This document shows positions 1 through 12,227 of a DNA stretch of 64,000 bases, one piece after another. The notes beneath the pieces were generated by a model. That model was not told where the DNA came from, made no database searches, and saw only the letters and a program-made list of their open reading frames with translations. Origin of the DNA: Sipunculus nudus (Eukaryota; Annelida; Sipuncula; Golfingiida; Sipunculidae); contig CM049311.1 in assembly GCA_026874595.1 (NCBI GenBank), positions 50,535,676 to 50,599,675 of the forward strand, given 5' to 3'. Both the position numbers and the translations under genes were made by a program. How positions within the stretch are numbered: position 1 is the first letter of the stretch; the number at the start of each line of letters is the position of its first letter.

Positions 1-1322
1 CTCACAGGTTATAAATGTACTGTTAAGTGGCAATGATGGGGTATTAAACGGCACGAAAACAAGTAAAAGAATAACAGGTGGCGCCACCTGTTTCCGGTAC
101 ATGACATTACTATCCAAGATCTTCGTTCAAGTTGATTTTTGGACCAATGCATGCATCCCTTATTGAGAAATTAATGATTTTGTGTGATTTTCACCATATA
201 TGGCAATATTCAAGGTCAAGGCCACTCATTGGAAAGGTCATGACCCCTATTCAAATAAACATTATCCTATTACTTATATCCATGTATATGCATAATATGA
301 AAGAAATTTGTCCATTAGTTTTTGACTTATAATGCTCACAGTACTGATAAATGGCAATGATGGGGTATTAAACGGCACAAAACAAGTAAAAGAATAACAG
401 GTGGCGCCACCTGTTTCCGGTACATGACAATACTTTCCATGATCTTCGAACATGTTGATTTTTGGACCAATGCATGCATCCCTTATTGAGATATTAATGA
501 TTTTGTGTAATTTTCACCATATATGGCAATATTCAAGGTCAAGGCCACTCTAATAGGAAAGGTCATGACCCCAATTTATATATACATCATCCCATAACCC
601 TTGTCTATGTATATGCATAATATGAAAGAAATCTGTCCATTAGTTTTTGACTTATAATGCTCACAGGTTATAAATGTACTGTTAAGTGGCAATGATGGGG
701 TATTAAACCGCACGAAAACAAGTAAAAGAATAACAGGTGGCGCCACCTGTTTCCGGTACATGACATTACTATCCAAGATCTTCGGTCAAGTTGATTTTTG
801 GACCAATGCATGCATCCCTTATTGAGAAATTAATGATTTTGTGTGATTTTCACCATATATGGCAATATTCAAGGTCAAGGCCACTCTCATAGGAAAGGTC
901 ATGACCCCAATTTAAATAAACATCATCCCTAACCCATATCTATGTATTTGCATTATATGAAAGAAATCTGTCTATTAGTTTTTGACTTATAATGCTCACA
1001 GTACTGTCAAGTAGCAATTTTGGGGATATTAAACGGCATGAAAACAAGTAAAGAATAACAGGTGGCGCCACCAGTTTCTATAACATGACAACCCTATCCA
1101 TGATCTTCGATCAACTTGATTTTGGGATCAATCCATGCAAGTTTTCTTGAGATATTTAAGAATTTGTGTGATTTTCCCCAAAATTGAACCTATTCAAGGT
1201 CAAGGTCACTCTCCTAGTTGAGGTCATGACCTCATTTTTAATAGGCGTCGTCCTCTCACCCATATCTATACATATACCAAGTTTGGTAAAGATCCGTGAA
1301 ATATTTTTTGAGTTATTGTGTC
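1..1322. repeat. Four-copy tandem repeat, ~325-335 bp unit
   Basis: Four direct copies start at about 1, 335, 660 and 995, each opening with 'ctcacag' and containing 'ggcaatgatggggtatta'. Copies 1 and 3 share an extra 'gttataaatgtactg' block that copies 2 and 4 lack, so the array looks like an alternating dimer. Copies 1-3 each carry a perfect 18-bp palindrome (74-91, 397-414, 733-750); in copy 4 its right half has decayed. The second half of each unit carries 'attcaaggtcaaggccactc' and a 'ggtcatgacc' palindrome. The array is cut by the window start, so more copies may lie outside. Short open frames here are not convincing genes. Confidence 0.9.
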
Positions 1323-1424
1323 CAAAAGAAATCTCTGCGGCGGCGGCGGCAGCGCGACCGTGCCTAAACCCCATAGTATCTCCAGACTATGTCTGGCGAT
1401 ACAATTAGGTCTTTGTGACCTAAT
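1323..1424. mobile_element. Possible terminus of the tandem-repeat element, with two hairpins
   Basis: Directly after the fourth copy come a short GCG-rich run (about 1335-1355) and two compact inverted repeats: CCAGAC-tat-GTCTGG (1382-1396) and ATTAGGTC-tttgt-GACCTAAT (1404-1424). Similarity to the tandem repeat stops here, so this may be one end of a mobile element whose body is the 330-bp array. No target duplication or matching opposite end is visible because the left side is outside the window. Confidence 0.4.
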
Positions 1425-2766
1425 TAATATTAAATCAGATGTTAAAATGACTAAAACGTGCACATCCGTGGCATGACCACAGAGGCCTTCCATGACAAGA
1501 GTCCAGTGTGACTACCATCAATTATAATATTGACTAAGTAAGTAAGCACCTGAAATCATAAAATTCTTTCAAAGTAATTCTGAAGAAGCGGTATTCTTGA
1601 AGAAGCCACGTATCAGTCAGTCACCAATATGACTTGAAAAAAAACCAGCTTTAATGGGGTTTCAGGTACACGTACACGTACCCTCTTTGGCATGACGGAT
1701 GAAAACATGAGGAGAGGGAACTCTACAGATGTTGGTATATTATAAAGATACAGAAAATATGTGAAAAGACAACCATGCATGTAGAGTTAACATATCACAA
1801 TTTGTTAACCTATATAGAAATGTCATGTGGATGTAAAATATAACATTTAATACATTGCTTAACACAACAGCTGACATGTGACTTTTTCAAAACTTCTAAT
1901 CAGATATTTGCAAGAGTGAATGTTTTAAAATACAGACAATATCAGCTTACAGAGGCAGTCAGGAACCACCGGAAACTCCCATCCTAATTTTTTCCGTAGT
2001 AAGTATCCTCTCAATTTAGAATTTCATGATCAAGAAATATTTAGGCTCTAATATGGCAGTGTCCTGTAGCTATTTTTGGGGGAAACATTTGGGGGATATC
2101 ACACATAAATCAATCACCTGTATTCCTGAATTGGTCAAATTAAGTGAAATCAATTTACATAAAGCTTTCAACCAACAAGAGGATGGGGAGGTCTACTGTT
2201 TAACATAAGACGGCTCTCATCCTCAGCTGTGCAATGCCCACATTACAAGGACTTCATCCCACAACATATGCTGTATCCAAATTAGGGCTGTAATAAATGT
2301 TTGAGCTCTCAAGAGTCTGCAATCTATGCATGAAATCCAAGCACAAATTATCATCAACTGCAATATCACCAGTTCACAAATCATCTGAGAAACCTGAAAT
2401 AAGCATTTAAAATAGCAATAACTAATTTTAGAAATATCTGATTAAAAGAAACTTCATCTACAATTTGGTAATTTGCAAGAAAATTGAAACAAAAAAAAAC
2501 AAAACAAATTACATATTATGCATGAATTACACTGGTACTAAACAAACTGACAGGTTTGCCTATCGCCATCCTATATTGTGAGCTGCCTGGCAATACACAG
2601 CCTTAATTCAAATCCACATTTCTGCTGTAGGTATGCAATTTGTGATGCTGCTGCTATCTACTGTAACTGCGAAGTTTGAGAATATGACATATTGCTGAAC
2701 CTGATCTGTACATAATATGCTGTCACAGGGAAATTCATGTCAAATTTTATATCACTCCTACTTGTA
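1425..2766. other. No recognised feature
   Basis: AT-rich, mostly unique sequence. I see no convincing exon, RNA gene or repeat array. Open frames are under 75 codons and have no recognisable protein signature. Confidence 0.6.
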
Positions 2767-3182
2767 CATTTGTCAATGTGATATCCATCATAATGATATG
2801 TCAAAGTAAATGTGATATCCATCAAAATGACATGTCAAAGTCAACGTGATATCCACCATAATGACATGTCAATGTCAACGTGATATCCATCATAATGACA
2901 TGTCAAAGGCAACATGATATCCATCATAATGACATGTCAATGTCAACGTGATATCCATCATACTGACATGTCAAAGTCAACGTGATATCCTTCATAATGA
3001 CATGTCAAAGGCAACATGATATCCATCATAATGACATGTCAAAGTCAACATGACATCCATCATAATGACATGTCAAAGTCAACATGATATCCATCATAAT
3101 GACATGTCAAAGTCAATGTGATATCCATCATAATGACATGTCAAAGTCAATGTGATATCCATCATAATCACTTGTCAAAGTA
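2767..3182. repeat. 34-bp satellite, ~12 copies
   Basis: The word 'gatatccatc' or a close variant recurs at 2780, 2814, 2848, 2882, 2916, 2950, 2984, 3018, 3052, 3086, 3120 and 3154, an exact 34-bp spacing. Each unit contains two palindromes, GATATC and GACATGTC. Copies differ by a few substitutions only, so the array is young or homogenised. The open frame entering it from 3118 is a by-product of the repeat. Confidence 0.93.
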
Positions 3183-5146
3183 TTTAATTATTTCAAATAA
3201 CATGTATGTTTTTGCTGGTCATATTGATAACAGAAATACTGTCTGTGTCATTTCCCAAGTAAATTATTGTTCAGCTGGTAAAGAAGTCATATATACTCTT
3301 TTTGTGTTAAATTGCTGCAAACTTTTGTTAAATCATTACCATAATAAAAAAGTGAAGGGCCTGAAATTCACTAGCACACATATGTTCAATGGTACCATGT
3401 TCAAGTAAACAATTTCTTGGCAGTTGCTCAAATGGATATTCATTGAGTTGCTTGAAAAAAATACTTCATTATATGGGAGTCTTGTTGATTTTTTACGAAA
3501 TGATGGTCCTCTTATAGGTCCCAACTTGCAGTGAGTATTCCACAGCAACAGCTCATATGGTTCTTAAGATAATAAATGAGGGTGTATGTTGGCCTGCTGG
3601 ATAGCCAAACAGAAAACCTTATTACCAAAGGGCACAAACCATTAAATAGGGCCATTTTAAACAGACTTGTGTCGACCCTTGGCAGATGTTTTAATCTTTC
3701 TGTTAGTCCTGTCAACTTTGACACACTGGAATTTGCCATATATTTTTTTTATATACATTCCAATTTAAATGTTTAATAAATAAGATACCTGAAACTTTTG
3801 GTCCACAATGATAGTTTACACACACACCTCAGTTATTTACTTCAGGAGACTTGTTATTGTCTGTACATGTGTGGTAAATTAGGTACTTGATCTACAATAA
3901 TATACATCCATACCAATTTCAAAAATGGATAACAATTATTTGTTATTTCATGCTGCTGTTATGTTGTATACCACCAATAAATTGTATTTAATGGTACTGT
4001 ACAACCCTGGATGTGAAATAGGAGTCAATTGGCTTACATCACACAAATATAGCTGTCAGCAGTTTAAAATTCAACTGCAGTAAACATACTGAAGGTCACA
4101 TCATAAACATCTGGCATGAAACACCTGCACAGGTTGCAGAACATAGTATAATTGATTTGTCCAGGTATGTAAGTGAACACTGGTAACAATTTGTAGAGAC
4201 AAGGTCTTAAACATTTCATGATGAGATGTGGAAGAGGGAGGGGGGATATCACCAACTGATGATTAAGTCCAGCACCTCATGCTGACTCGGATTTAATTAA
4301 CTAATGGCCAATTAAAATAACCTGTCTAGCACTACCAAAGTTATACAAGATTATTCTATAACAATACAGGAATATTGGCTTGCAGGTTATATCATAAGAC
4401 AGAGTAAAAAATAAAACACAACAACAAGGAAAGTCACATAGCATTATAATAATAAGAATAAGAATAAAAAAGAATTAGGTAACAATATTGTATGCAGTAC
4501 ACAATCTAATTGCTTACAAATGAGTTTGAGTACCTGTCTGTTCTGCATTTAAGAGACTGTAGCTTTCGGTCAACACTGTGTAGACTCACAAGAGTATGGC
4601 TCTGCTGGTTAGGGTTTTTGGGTGTCAAATTCTGCTACCCAGAATGCACTGGGGCTTCTAAATACACCAGCATGTAGGTAAAATTTAGTGAAGAAAGTAA
4701 TTAATGTAGTCCATCAAATATGTTGGATAAAAATTGTTTCAAGGCAAATTATATAGGCATAGATTTTTTATGGTAAGGACTTCACTGAATAAGATAAATT
4801 TGTAAGCATATGCATATGTAAAATGTATACAGAATCCGTCTCCTTGAAATGTAACAAATTTTTATTTTTTATTTTTTACATTTGAGACAACTCAGACAAG
4901 TAGTCCAAGCATCCCACACTGCTAACTGGAAGATTTTTATCATTAGTAGAGGCCTTGTGCCTGATCTTAACCAGAAAATATAATCATTGAACAAGCTTTT
5001 AACCATTCTTTTCATCATATCCATAACTGTATTTTCATTAACAATATTTAAGTCCTCTAAATTAAATTTAATAAACTGGTCTGCTATTTTTCTTAACTGT
5101 TTAATTTTCATTATTGTTCTTACTGGTCAGATTCCCCCACCAGCAT
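3183..5146. other. No recognised feature
   Basis: AT-rich unique sequence between the 34-bp satellite and the first Helentron-like element. Several 60-80 codon open frames exist, but none shows a domain signature, a convincing splice context or a repeat match elsewhere in the window. Confidence 0.6.
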
Positions 5147-6461
5147 ATAACAAGGGACCCATGGGTCACGGCGCTCAGCTGTTATATATGATAAAAAATA
5201 TGATTTGGGAAAGAGGCACATGCTTGTTTTGTGTGGTAATAAATATAAGCTTTATTATGAGTTGTTGCTGTTTAGCTTATGTATGATTTTGATAGTATCT
5301 TTGGAGACAGGGAAGAGGATTGATTTCATTTATTTTATTAACAAATGGAGTGCTATCGTCACACAGATTTTGACTTGTCCATTTAACTTATAAGCAGCAT
5401 ATATTATAAAAGAGTTCAACTATTTATTAAAATTTAATAATAAATATTGTGCCAATATAATTTTTATTTTAAAAAAATAAGAAGAAAATCATATGATTTT
5501 TTAAAATAAAATATAACTGAAATGATTATTGAAATAATATTATAGAATATATTCATGAATGCATTCATGAATACATTTTGAAAGTATCTGCACTGGTATT
5601 CAAATACTTTCATTTTTACCTGCATAACCATTCTTATGCAATAAAATTTTTTTATGCAGTACATATTCATATTCATATTCAAATACATTTGCAAAGCATT
5701 TGCACCATGTCTAGTATTTATTCAGTTTTAGCCAAACAAAGATGTTGAGAATCCAGAATATACAAAATTCACAAATTTAAATAATGATCGTTAGTACCTG
5801 GTTTAATGGCTTTTATTTATATTAAAAAATAAATGTAATATATTCACTTTGGACTACTTTCACATCAATCTACACACTAGACACAGTAGGAATCTAGATT
5901 AATATTATCAACTGCATCTTTGTCTATCATTAATTTCCTTCATATGATCCCTAATGATTAGTAATGAATAATATGATTTATTTTATTATCATTAAAATTT
6001 CACTGAAAAATACCCTAGGTGACTGCATGGTGTTATTTGGATTAACATTGACATTGAAATTCTATCCATCCATACAAGATTCTTACATCATCAGTAACTG
6101 CAAGTTAATTTTCTGTTACTCATCAACTAACAAATTCCTTTTCTATAAATTTTTCTTCAATTTGTTATAAAAAAAACCAATACAAAATTATTAATTTATT
6201 GTTTATTGTTATGTTGTTTTTCAAAACAACTACTAGATGAGTTGGGTTGGACACCTGGATCAACTGTGGCTGGGCATTAGCTGCCTGGCTGCCCAAGTGT
6301 ATGCTTCGCTCAAGCATGCATAATCTGATGAAAGGTCAACAAGGTCAACATACAGGTGACTGAAGACGGGCTGGATTAAGCCTGGGTCTGACATGGTCTC
6401 ATAAAAACATTAATAAAAGCTACAATATTTGGCCAATTTCATTCAGCTTTCTAAACCCCAA
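5147..6461 (-). mobile_element. Helentron-like non-autonomous element, copy 1 (5'-truncated)
   Basis: On the plus strand the copy opens with 'aacaag', the perfect palindrome GACCCATGGGTC (5156-5167) and 'cacggcgctcagctg'. In element orientation (minus strand) this is the 3' end: a subterminal CAGCTGAGC, then the palindrome, then the end in 'CCCTTGTT'. The next ~1.3 kb aligns with 37858-39150 and 55011-56290, including the 'tattcatattcatattc' AT-rich stretch and the 'gttgggttggacacctggatc' block near 6240. Similarity stops near 6458, where the A-B unit begins, so the 5' part is missing. It encodes no recognisable protein. Confidence 0.8.
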
Positions 6462-7351
6462 ATTATTTAATAATGCATGATGTTTCATGGTGATAAAACA
6501 CCGTAGATTTATATCGAGCACCAGGGACCTTGTTTACAGGAAGGTACCAGTGACCAGAATTGGTACATGTGCACTTAAAGGCTCTGTCAGAAATGGGCCA
6601 CAGCTGACCCCTGACATCTCTGACTTGATGTGTGTTCCTGTTTGGCTGACTTATTCACAGTGACATTTATATTATGTGATACACACAGTTCAGTGTCAGC
6701 AGCTCATCACATCAATGTGTTTTGTAGTTTATATAATGTCTGATGACTAATGATAATTTGAAGTGGTAGAGATTCTCCTTTTCTTCCATGCCTTTTCCTT
6801 CCTCAGTTTCTGACTTTTCCAACACTGTATTCTTCAGACTGTATTTGTACTTCAGACTGGTGACAGCTTGGAACTGTATTGTACTCTTTAGATATATGTA
6901 TATGTTTAGGCCGAAATCCTGATCTGGACCAATCAGCAATTGGTCCAACCAAATCCCAATCAGGATTCAGTCCAGTGTAAACCCTGATCTTTGATTAATG
7001 AAAGAGAGAATGACTTCCTGTCTAAGCAATTCAAGATTATTGCTACCTATACCCCTGATCAAGATCATTTACAGTCCCTATTTGTTATGCATCTTGCATC
7101 CAGGGATATACTGATAAATATTGGGCCAGCCCTGTTACTTGTATTAATTTATATATAATATAATATGTATAATAATGTATATTGATATATTATACTGTGA
7201 TAATGCCATAATGAAAAGAGTACTCATTATTTCATAATTATGTTTACCTTTGTCAATCCCACATTAACAGACATGACTGAGCAGTAATAATTACTCCTTC
7301 TGCTCCTCAGCCCAGCAGCCACACCTGAGCTTGTGGCCATGACCCCATTTA
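6462..7351 (+). repeat. Inverted duplication, left unit A-B
   Basis: Segment A (about 6462-6888) matches the reverse complement of 9025-9450; segment B (about 6889-7351) matches the reverse complement of 10107-10570. On this side A and B are contiguous; on the other they are separated by about 650 bp and their order is not what a simple palindrome would give. Markers are 'tatatcgagcaccagggacc' in A and 'ggccgaaatcctgatctgg' in B. No protein is evident. A may be a mobile element or part of a segmental duplication. Confidence 0.85.
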
Positions 7352-7373
7352 ATACTTGTTCCATCTATAGATA

Positions 7374-8738
7374 CCATAAAATCTCCACTTAAAACAGCAC
7401 TTCCGATTAAAACCGCACCCAGACTTCGCCGAAATTCCAGGTGAGACATCGCGAGGCGCACAAATACTAAGAACCCCCCTTTAAAACCGCACCAATTTTC
7501 GCTACGGAATGATTTGACAAAAGACACAATCAAGCTATCATCTAGGAATGAACACGCGTAGCTTGCCACTCGGCCATTCCTGTCCACTTTTAAATTCCTT
7601 GGGCATTTTATTTAAACACATCATAACACTTTTTTGCAGGGTCACTCAAGCATGAAGTTTGGGAAGACGTAAGGGCTGGTGAACCTCTGCCTGTTTATAC
7701 AGATTTTATATTCCGTGCCATATTCTTGTTTGCTACTGATTTGTCATTATATTTTGGAAAAAAATATTCTGCTGATCAATTTCAAGTCACTGTATATTTT
7801 AATTCTTAAAATTTTTGATGAAAATTCCATTTTCTGGAATTACTCGGAAGATTCAAATCATTTTCATACCAGTTACTTCGGTATTATCATCGTCACATCG
7901 TACCTTGATATCGCTCCATGTCACAATTTGCTGGCGCGTTTGAAAACATCAATGGTCAACTTAACTAAATATCAAAGTAATTGAAGTTACCTTGCCGAGA
8001 TACGCACGTATAGGAAACATGACGCTTGATAACGAGTGATTTTAAGGTAAAATTAAAGTGGCCAGTAGGGGTAAGCAAGTTTTTTTTCCTGAAAAAGGCA
8101 GTGTTCACGCAAGGCACGCTGGGACAAAATAGGAGGCTGTTCTGTTTACCACCCACCGCGTACAGCCGTTGAAAATATTCTTAGCAGAATACCGGGGCAT
8201 TTCAGCACATGGCGGCACTAAAACTTGATTTTAAAACAATCGTCTGCCATTGTGTGACTCCTTGTGATGTCAGCTTTTTATTCATTTTACGTTTTAAACA
8301 AATAATCATTGCTAAATAATGCCGCAAATGGGTTTAAAGTAGGCTTTTATTTCAATTTTGCTTGAGCATGCCCAACGAAGTGTGCCGCTGTGTGTTACAG
8401 CAGGGTTGTTGTAAACGTATTATTTGGTGACAATTACCAAAATTTCATAACAAGTTATATATCACACAAAACTATTCAGAAATATTTAATTTATAAATAA
8501 CAAATAATCGTAAATCATACATTTACACACGGCTCCCATGCATGCGAGACTGCTTCTATGAACGGCCTTCGAAAGTTGCAATATTATCGCCCACTCGCCG
8601 GCCCCAAAACAATGTCTGTCAGGAAGATATTCAGGAAACCCTTCTAGTATAAACCGCACAGTGCTTTCAGGAAATCAACCTGATTTCAAGATTTTGAATT
8701 TCTTGATTAAACCGCGGTTTTATGTGGAGATTTTACGG
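7374..8738. mobile_element. TIR DNA transposon, ends CCRTAAAATCTCCAC, non-autonomous
   Basis: The left end CCATAAAATCTCCACTTAAA and the reverse complement of the right end, CCGTAAAATCTCCACATAAA, form imperfect terminal inverted repeats flanked by TA on both sides (7372-7373, 8739-8740), consistent with a TA target duplication. The subterminal zones repeat an AAACCGC word on both sides. Length is about 1365 bp. The interior keeps many CpGs, unlike its surroundings, and has no transposase-like frame; a 98-codon minus frame at the left edge merely crosses the end into segment B. Superfamily is uncertain; a TA target suggests Tc1/mariner/pogo-type or another TA-targeting group. Confidence 0.8.
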
Positions 8739-8879
8739 TACCAGATATTGACAAAAAAGTTTGTCTCATGTCTAAAATCAATTCCTTTGTACTTGAAGTT
8801 GTCACTTAAAGGACAGCATTAAAATAAGGTGAAAGGTAGCTGTCCAATGAGATAACATAAAGTCCATATGATCACCTGT

Positions 8880-9024
8880 TTGAAGTACAATACAGATACA
8901 AGCTGTCCCAAGTCTAAAGAACAGTACAGATCTAAGTTGTTCCAGTCTGCAGTACAATACAGATCCAAGCTGTCCCCAGTCTGAAGTACAATTGCCCTAC
9001 AGATCTAAGCTGTCCCCAGTTTAA
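8880..9024. repeat. ~38-bp degenerate tandem repeat
   Basis: Four to five degenerate copies of 'tacagatccaagctgtcc' followed by 'cagtctgaagtacaa'. The array grades into the end of segment A', and part of the same word is present at the A/B junction on the left side, so it may be an expansion of the A edge. Confidence 0.7.
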
Positions 9025-9450
9025 GGTACAATACAGTTCCAAGCTGTCACCAGTCTAAGTACAAATACAGTCTGAAGAATACAGTGTTGGAAAAGTCAGA
9101 AACTGAGGAAGGAAAAGGCATGGAAGAAAAGGAGAATCTCTACCACTTCAAAGCATCATTAGTCATCAGACATTATATAAACTACAAAACACATTGATGT
9201 GATGAGCTGCTGACACTGAACTGTGTGTATCACATAATATAAATGTCACTGTGAATAAGTCAGCCAAACAGGAACACACATCAAGTCAGAGATGTCAGGG
9301 GTCTGCTGTGGCCCATTTCTGACAGAGCCTTTAAGTGCACATGTACCGAATCTGGTCACTGGTACCTTCCTGTAAACAAGGTCCCTGGTGCTCGATATAA
9401 ATCTACGGTGTTTTATCATCATGAAACATCATGCATTATTAAATAATTTC
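9025..9450 (-). repeat. Inverted duplication, segment A'
   Basis: Reverse complement of 6462-6888 with few differences, for example 'ggtgctcgatataaatctac' near 9388. It lies before B' rather than after it, so the order is A B ... A' B' with A' and B' each inverted. Confidence 0.85.
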
Positions 9451-10106
9451 CTGTCAATTATGCCTCTTTTCCTTACCATTATCTCCCTTGAAAATACACA
9501 CATACACACACCCACACACACATATATATATGTATGAAATATATTTATTATAAACAAATACTGATTATAAATATATATATAAGAAAAGAGGTTTTTGTTT
9601 TTAATATCATTTTACAGCTTTCCTTTCATGCCATTATGATGGCATATGACTTTCTTAAATTACTGCTGTATCACAGGATCTAGACATCTTGCATGTTTAC
9701 AATGCTCACAACATTAAAACATGTTGCAGGTGAAGCTGAAAAAAATAACATATATCACATTAGGTAGTCATGATTTCACAATATCTGATGCCACTGTGTT
9801 ATATTTAACAATGTAGTTTTATCGATTTCCTGCAGCTGGGCACTGGATCCCCTGTGACTTGCAGTAAGAAGGCTGAATTTTTAAAATGAGAGACAACATG
9901 TTGTGTTCCCCCTTCAGGTATTATTACAAACTGCTTTACATACGGTAAAATGCCTCATCTGTGTGGAGGTTATCTGCTAGGCAGGTAATGTACTTTCAAC
10001 ATCTGTCTGGAGGACAATGCTGCCATAGCAACGGCTGACAAAAACTGTCACATGTTTCTGGTCCAATCAATTTAATCTGTCCTTTCTTTTGTCAGACTTC
10101 AATAGA
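9451..10106. other. Spacer between A' and B', with CA/TA microsatellite
   Basis: Holds a short CA-rich and TA-rich simple repeat around 9495-9580 and otherwise unique AT-rich DNA. No gene seen. Confidence 0.6.
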
Positions 10107-10570
10107 AAATGGGGTCATGGCCACAAGCTCAGGTGTGGCTGCTGGGCTGAGGAGCAGAAGGAGTAATTATTACTGCTCAGTCATGTCTGTTAATGTGGGA
10201 TTGACAAAGGTAAACATAATTATGAAATAATGAGTACTCTTTCCATTATGGCATTATCACAGTATAATATATCAATATACATTATTATACATATTATATT
10301 ATATATAAATTAATACAAGTTACAGGGCCGACCCAATATTTATCAGTATATCCCTGGATGCAAGATGCATGACAAATAGGGACTGTAAATGATCTTGATC
10401 AGGGGTATAGGTAGCAATAATCTTGAATTGCTTAGACAGGAAGTCATTCTCTCTTTCATTAATCAAAGATCAGGGTTTACACTGGACTGAATCCTGATTG
10501 GGATTTGGTTGGGAACCAATTGCTGATTGGTCCAGATCAGGATTTCGGCCTAAACATTTACATATATCTT
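10107..10570 (-). repeat. Inverted duplication, segment B'
   Basis: Reverse complement of 6889-7351, nearly identical through 'ctgctgggctgaggagcag' and the TA-rich run 'atatattatattatatata'. Similarity ends at 'ccccattt' on one side and 'agatatatgta' on the other. Confidence 0.87.
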
Positions 10571-11075
10571 AAGAGTGACCCCTGATCATGATCAGCAGAG
10601 CAGTGAAAATATTGGTCCAAGCCCACTGAATAAATTCTGAGACCTGAACTAGAAAACCTTTACAGTATCTCTAAATGACTTTGAAACAAGAGCAGGACTG
10701 TCACATATTTATGTTCGCTAGCTGATATGAAATTCAAGCTGGGTGAAATATCTGGTAACACAAGTTTAATCACAGGGGGCAACTTCTGAACAACTTAATC
10801 CATTTATTATTAGGATTCAGTCCTACACAACGGTCTCCAACCCAGCAGCTGGGGTGAAATACCTGGGTCCCTACCTACAGCAATATCAGCATTAGCTTCT
10901 GTTTAATTTAGCTGATTCCATAGCCCATACTGTACTTTTAACAAACCCTCCTATTGACAGTAGCCAGGTATATTGAAGGCTTCTTACAAGGGCCCCCCAC
11001 TCTGACACTAAGACTGGCCAAGGTTATTCTGGTGTGTGTAGTTAATTCATTTAAAGCAGGACAGAAAAAGAAGAG
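10571..11075. other. No recognised feature
   Basis: Unique AT-rich DNA between B' and the SINE. Frames overlapping 10938-11204 run across a hAT element edge and are not genes. Confidence 0.5.
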
Positions 11076-11490
11076 CAGCTTCTGTGGTCTAGAGCAGTGG
11101 AAGATCCAGGGGGTAGCTGTGGGAACTAAAGCTCCCCCAAAGGTTCTGGCCTCTTTGGAAAAAAAACATAAGGATGTAGCTCCCTGGTGTATATAGTGAA
11201 ACATAAAGTTGAAAGTTTATAAATATTAATAGTTCTGCATTCCATGAACAAAATTCTAAATTGTACTACAACGAAAGAATTTCATTCTAAGCAACTTGTA
11301 AAATCCTTCTTACTTCTCCTTCTCTGCATTCACCCATCCCAGGTTTGCACACATTTTAGATGTCAGCACCATTTTGCAACAATTAGTTCCCCCTCAATAA
11401 ATTCCTGAAACCGCCACTGGTCCAGGGGTAGAGCACCGGGCTCAGAACTAGGATATGGTGATTTCAAATCTCAATGAGGGGGTGAGACGT
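11076..11490 (+). mobile_element. tRNA-derived SINE head, split by a hAT MITE
   Basis: Right of the hAT insertion, 'gtccaggggtagagcaccgg' followed about 40 bp later by 'gatttcaaatctc' looks like a pol III internal promoter: an A-box-like TGGTCCAGGGG (11418-11428) and a degenerate B-box GATTTCAAATC (11460-11470). Left of the insertion, 'cagcttctgtggtctagag' supplies the missing 5' part. Joining the flanks without the insert and one duplicate restores tRNA-like spacing. The SINE body 3' of about 11490 is not recognised. Confidence 0.5.
11095..11419. mobile_element. hAT-type MITE with 8-bp target duplication
   Basis: The left end CAGTGGAAGATCCAGGGGG and the reverse complement of the right end, CAGTGGCGGTTTCAGGAAT, are imperfect TIRs of the CAGTGG(C)GGATCCAGG type common in hAT MITEs. 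The flanks GTCTAGAG (11087-11094) and GTCCAGGG (11420-11427) match at 6 of 8 positions, as expected of an aged 8-bp hAT duplication. Length about 325 bp. No coding capacity. Confidence 0.75.
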
Positions 11491-12227
11491 TTGAGTTTGC
11501 AGTAGTCATGGGGCCTGTTTAACACCAGGAAATAAAATGTGAGAAAGTGTGTGCTACTGCATTATCGCATTGTCTAAAAGCAGAAAATGGAATTCTGCAG
11601 ACGTACATACTTAGTTAACTTATTATTCAGTAAAATGAAGCCATATATATATCTTTATCCTTTTAAAACTGTAATACCGGTAGTGGCTAGGAAATACATG
11701 ATCCTTATTTATGGTGATATTGAAACAGACATGATCTCATTGCTAATGCCTAAAAGATTCCACACCAAGTCTCTCTGATAGCTTAAAGACCTGTGTAAAT
11801 ATCTGTGGGAGCTTCTGGACTGTACACACAGAGCCTCAAGATACCACGACAGCTTGGCAAAACAGACCTGAGGCTGATGGACATGCTACATCCTCCTGGT
11901 CTTCAACAAGCTGCTCTAGTCATGGATTTATTCTGCAGTGTTTGATTAACAAACAGCCCACAAGGCAATTTCTTATGAATCTTCAAGTATAAACTACATT
12001 GTCCACTCGGACTAGTTCTGTATAAAGGTAAAACATAAATGGCTGTGACAGCTACTGTAAACATCCCAAGAGCTGCTTCTCTGAAAGCTTATCAATACAA
12101 GAAGAAACTGTGAGATGTTCAGTGATTTCAGTTGTTTCCTGCACTTGTTACACTGATGATGGATGGATATACTGGTCAATAAATTGCTGCGACTGGCAGA
12201 ATAACTGACAGAAAAAATCACAGAACT
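11491..12227. other. No recognised feature
   Basis: Unique AT-rich DNA; the open frames at 11587 and 12012 have no recognisable signature. Confidence 0.55.
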
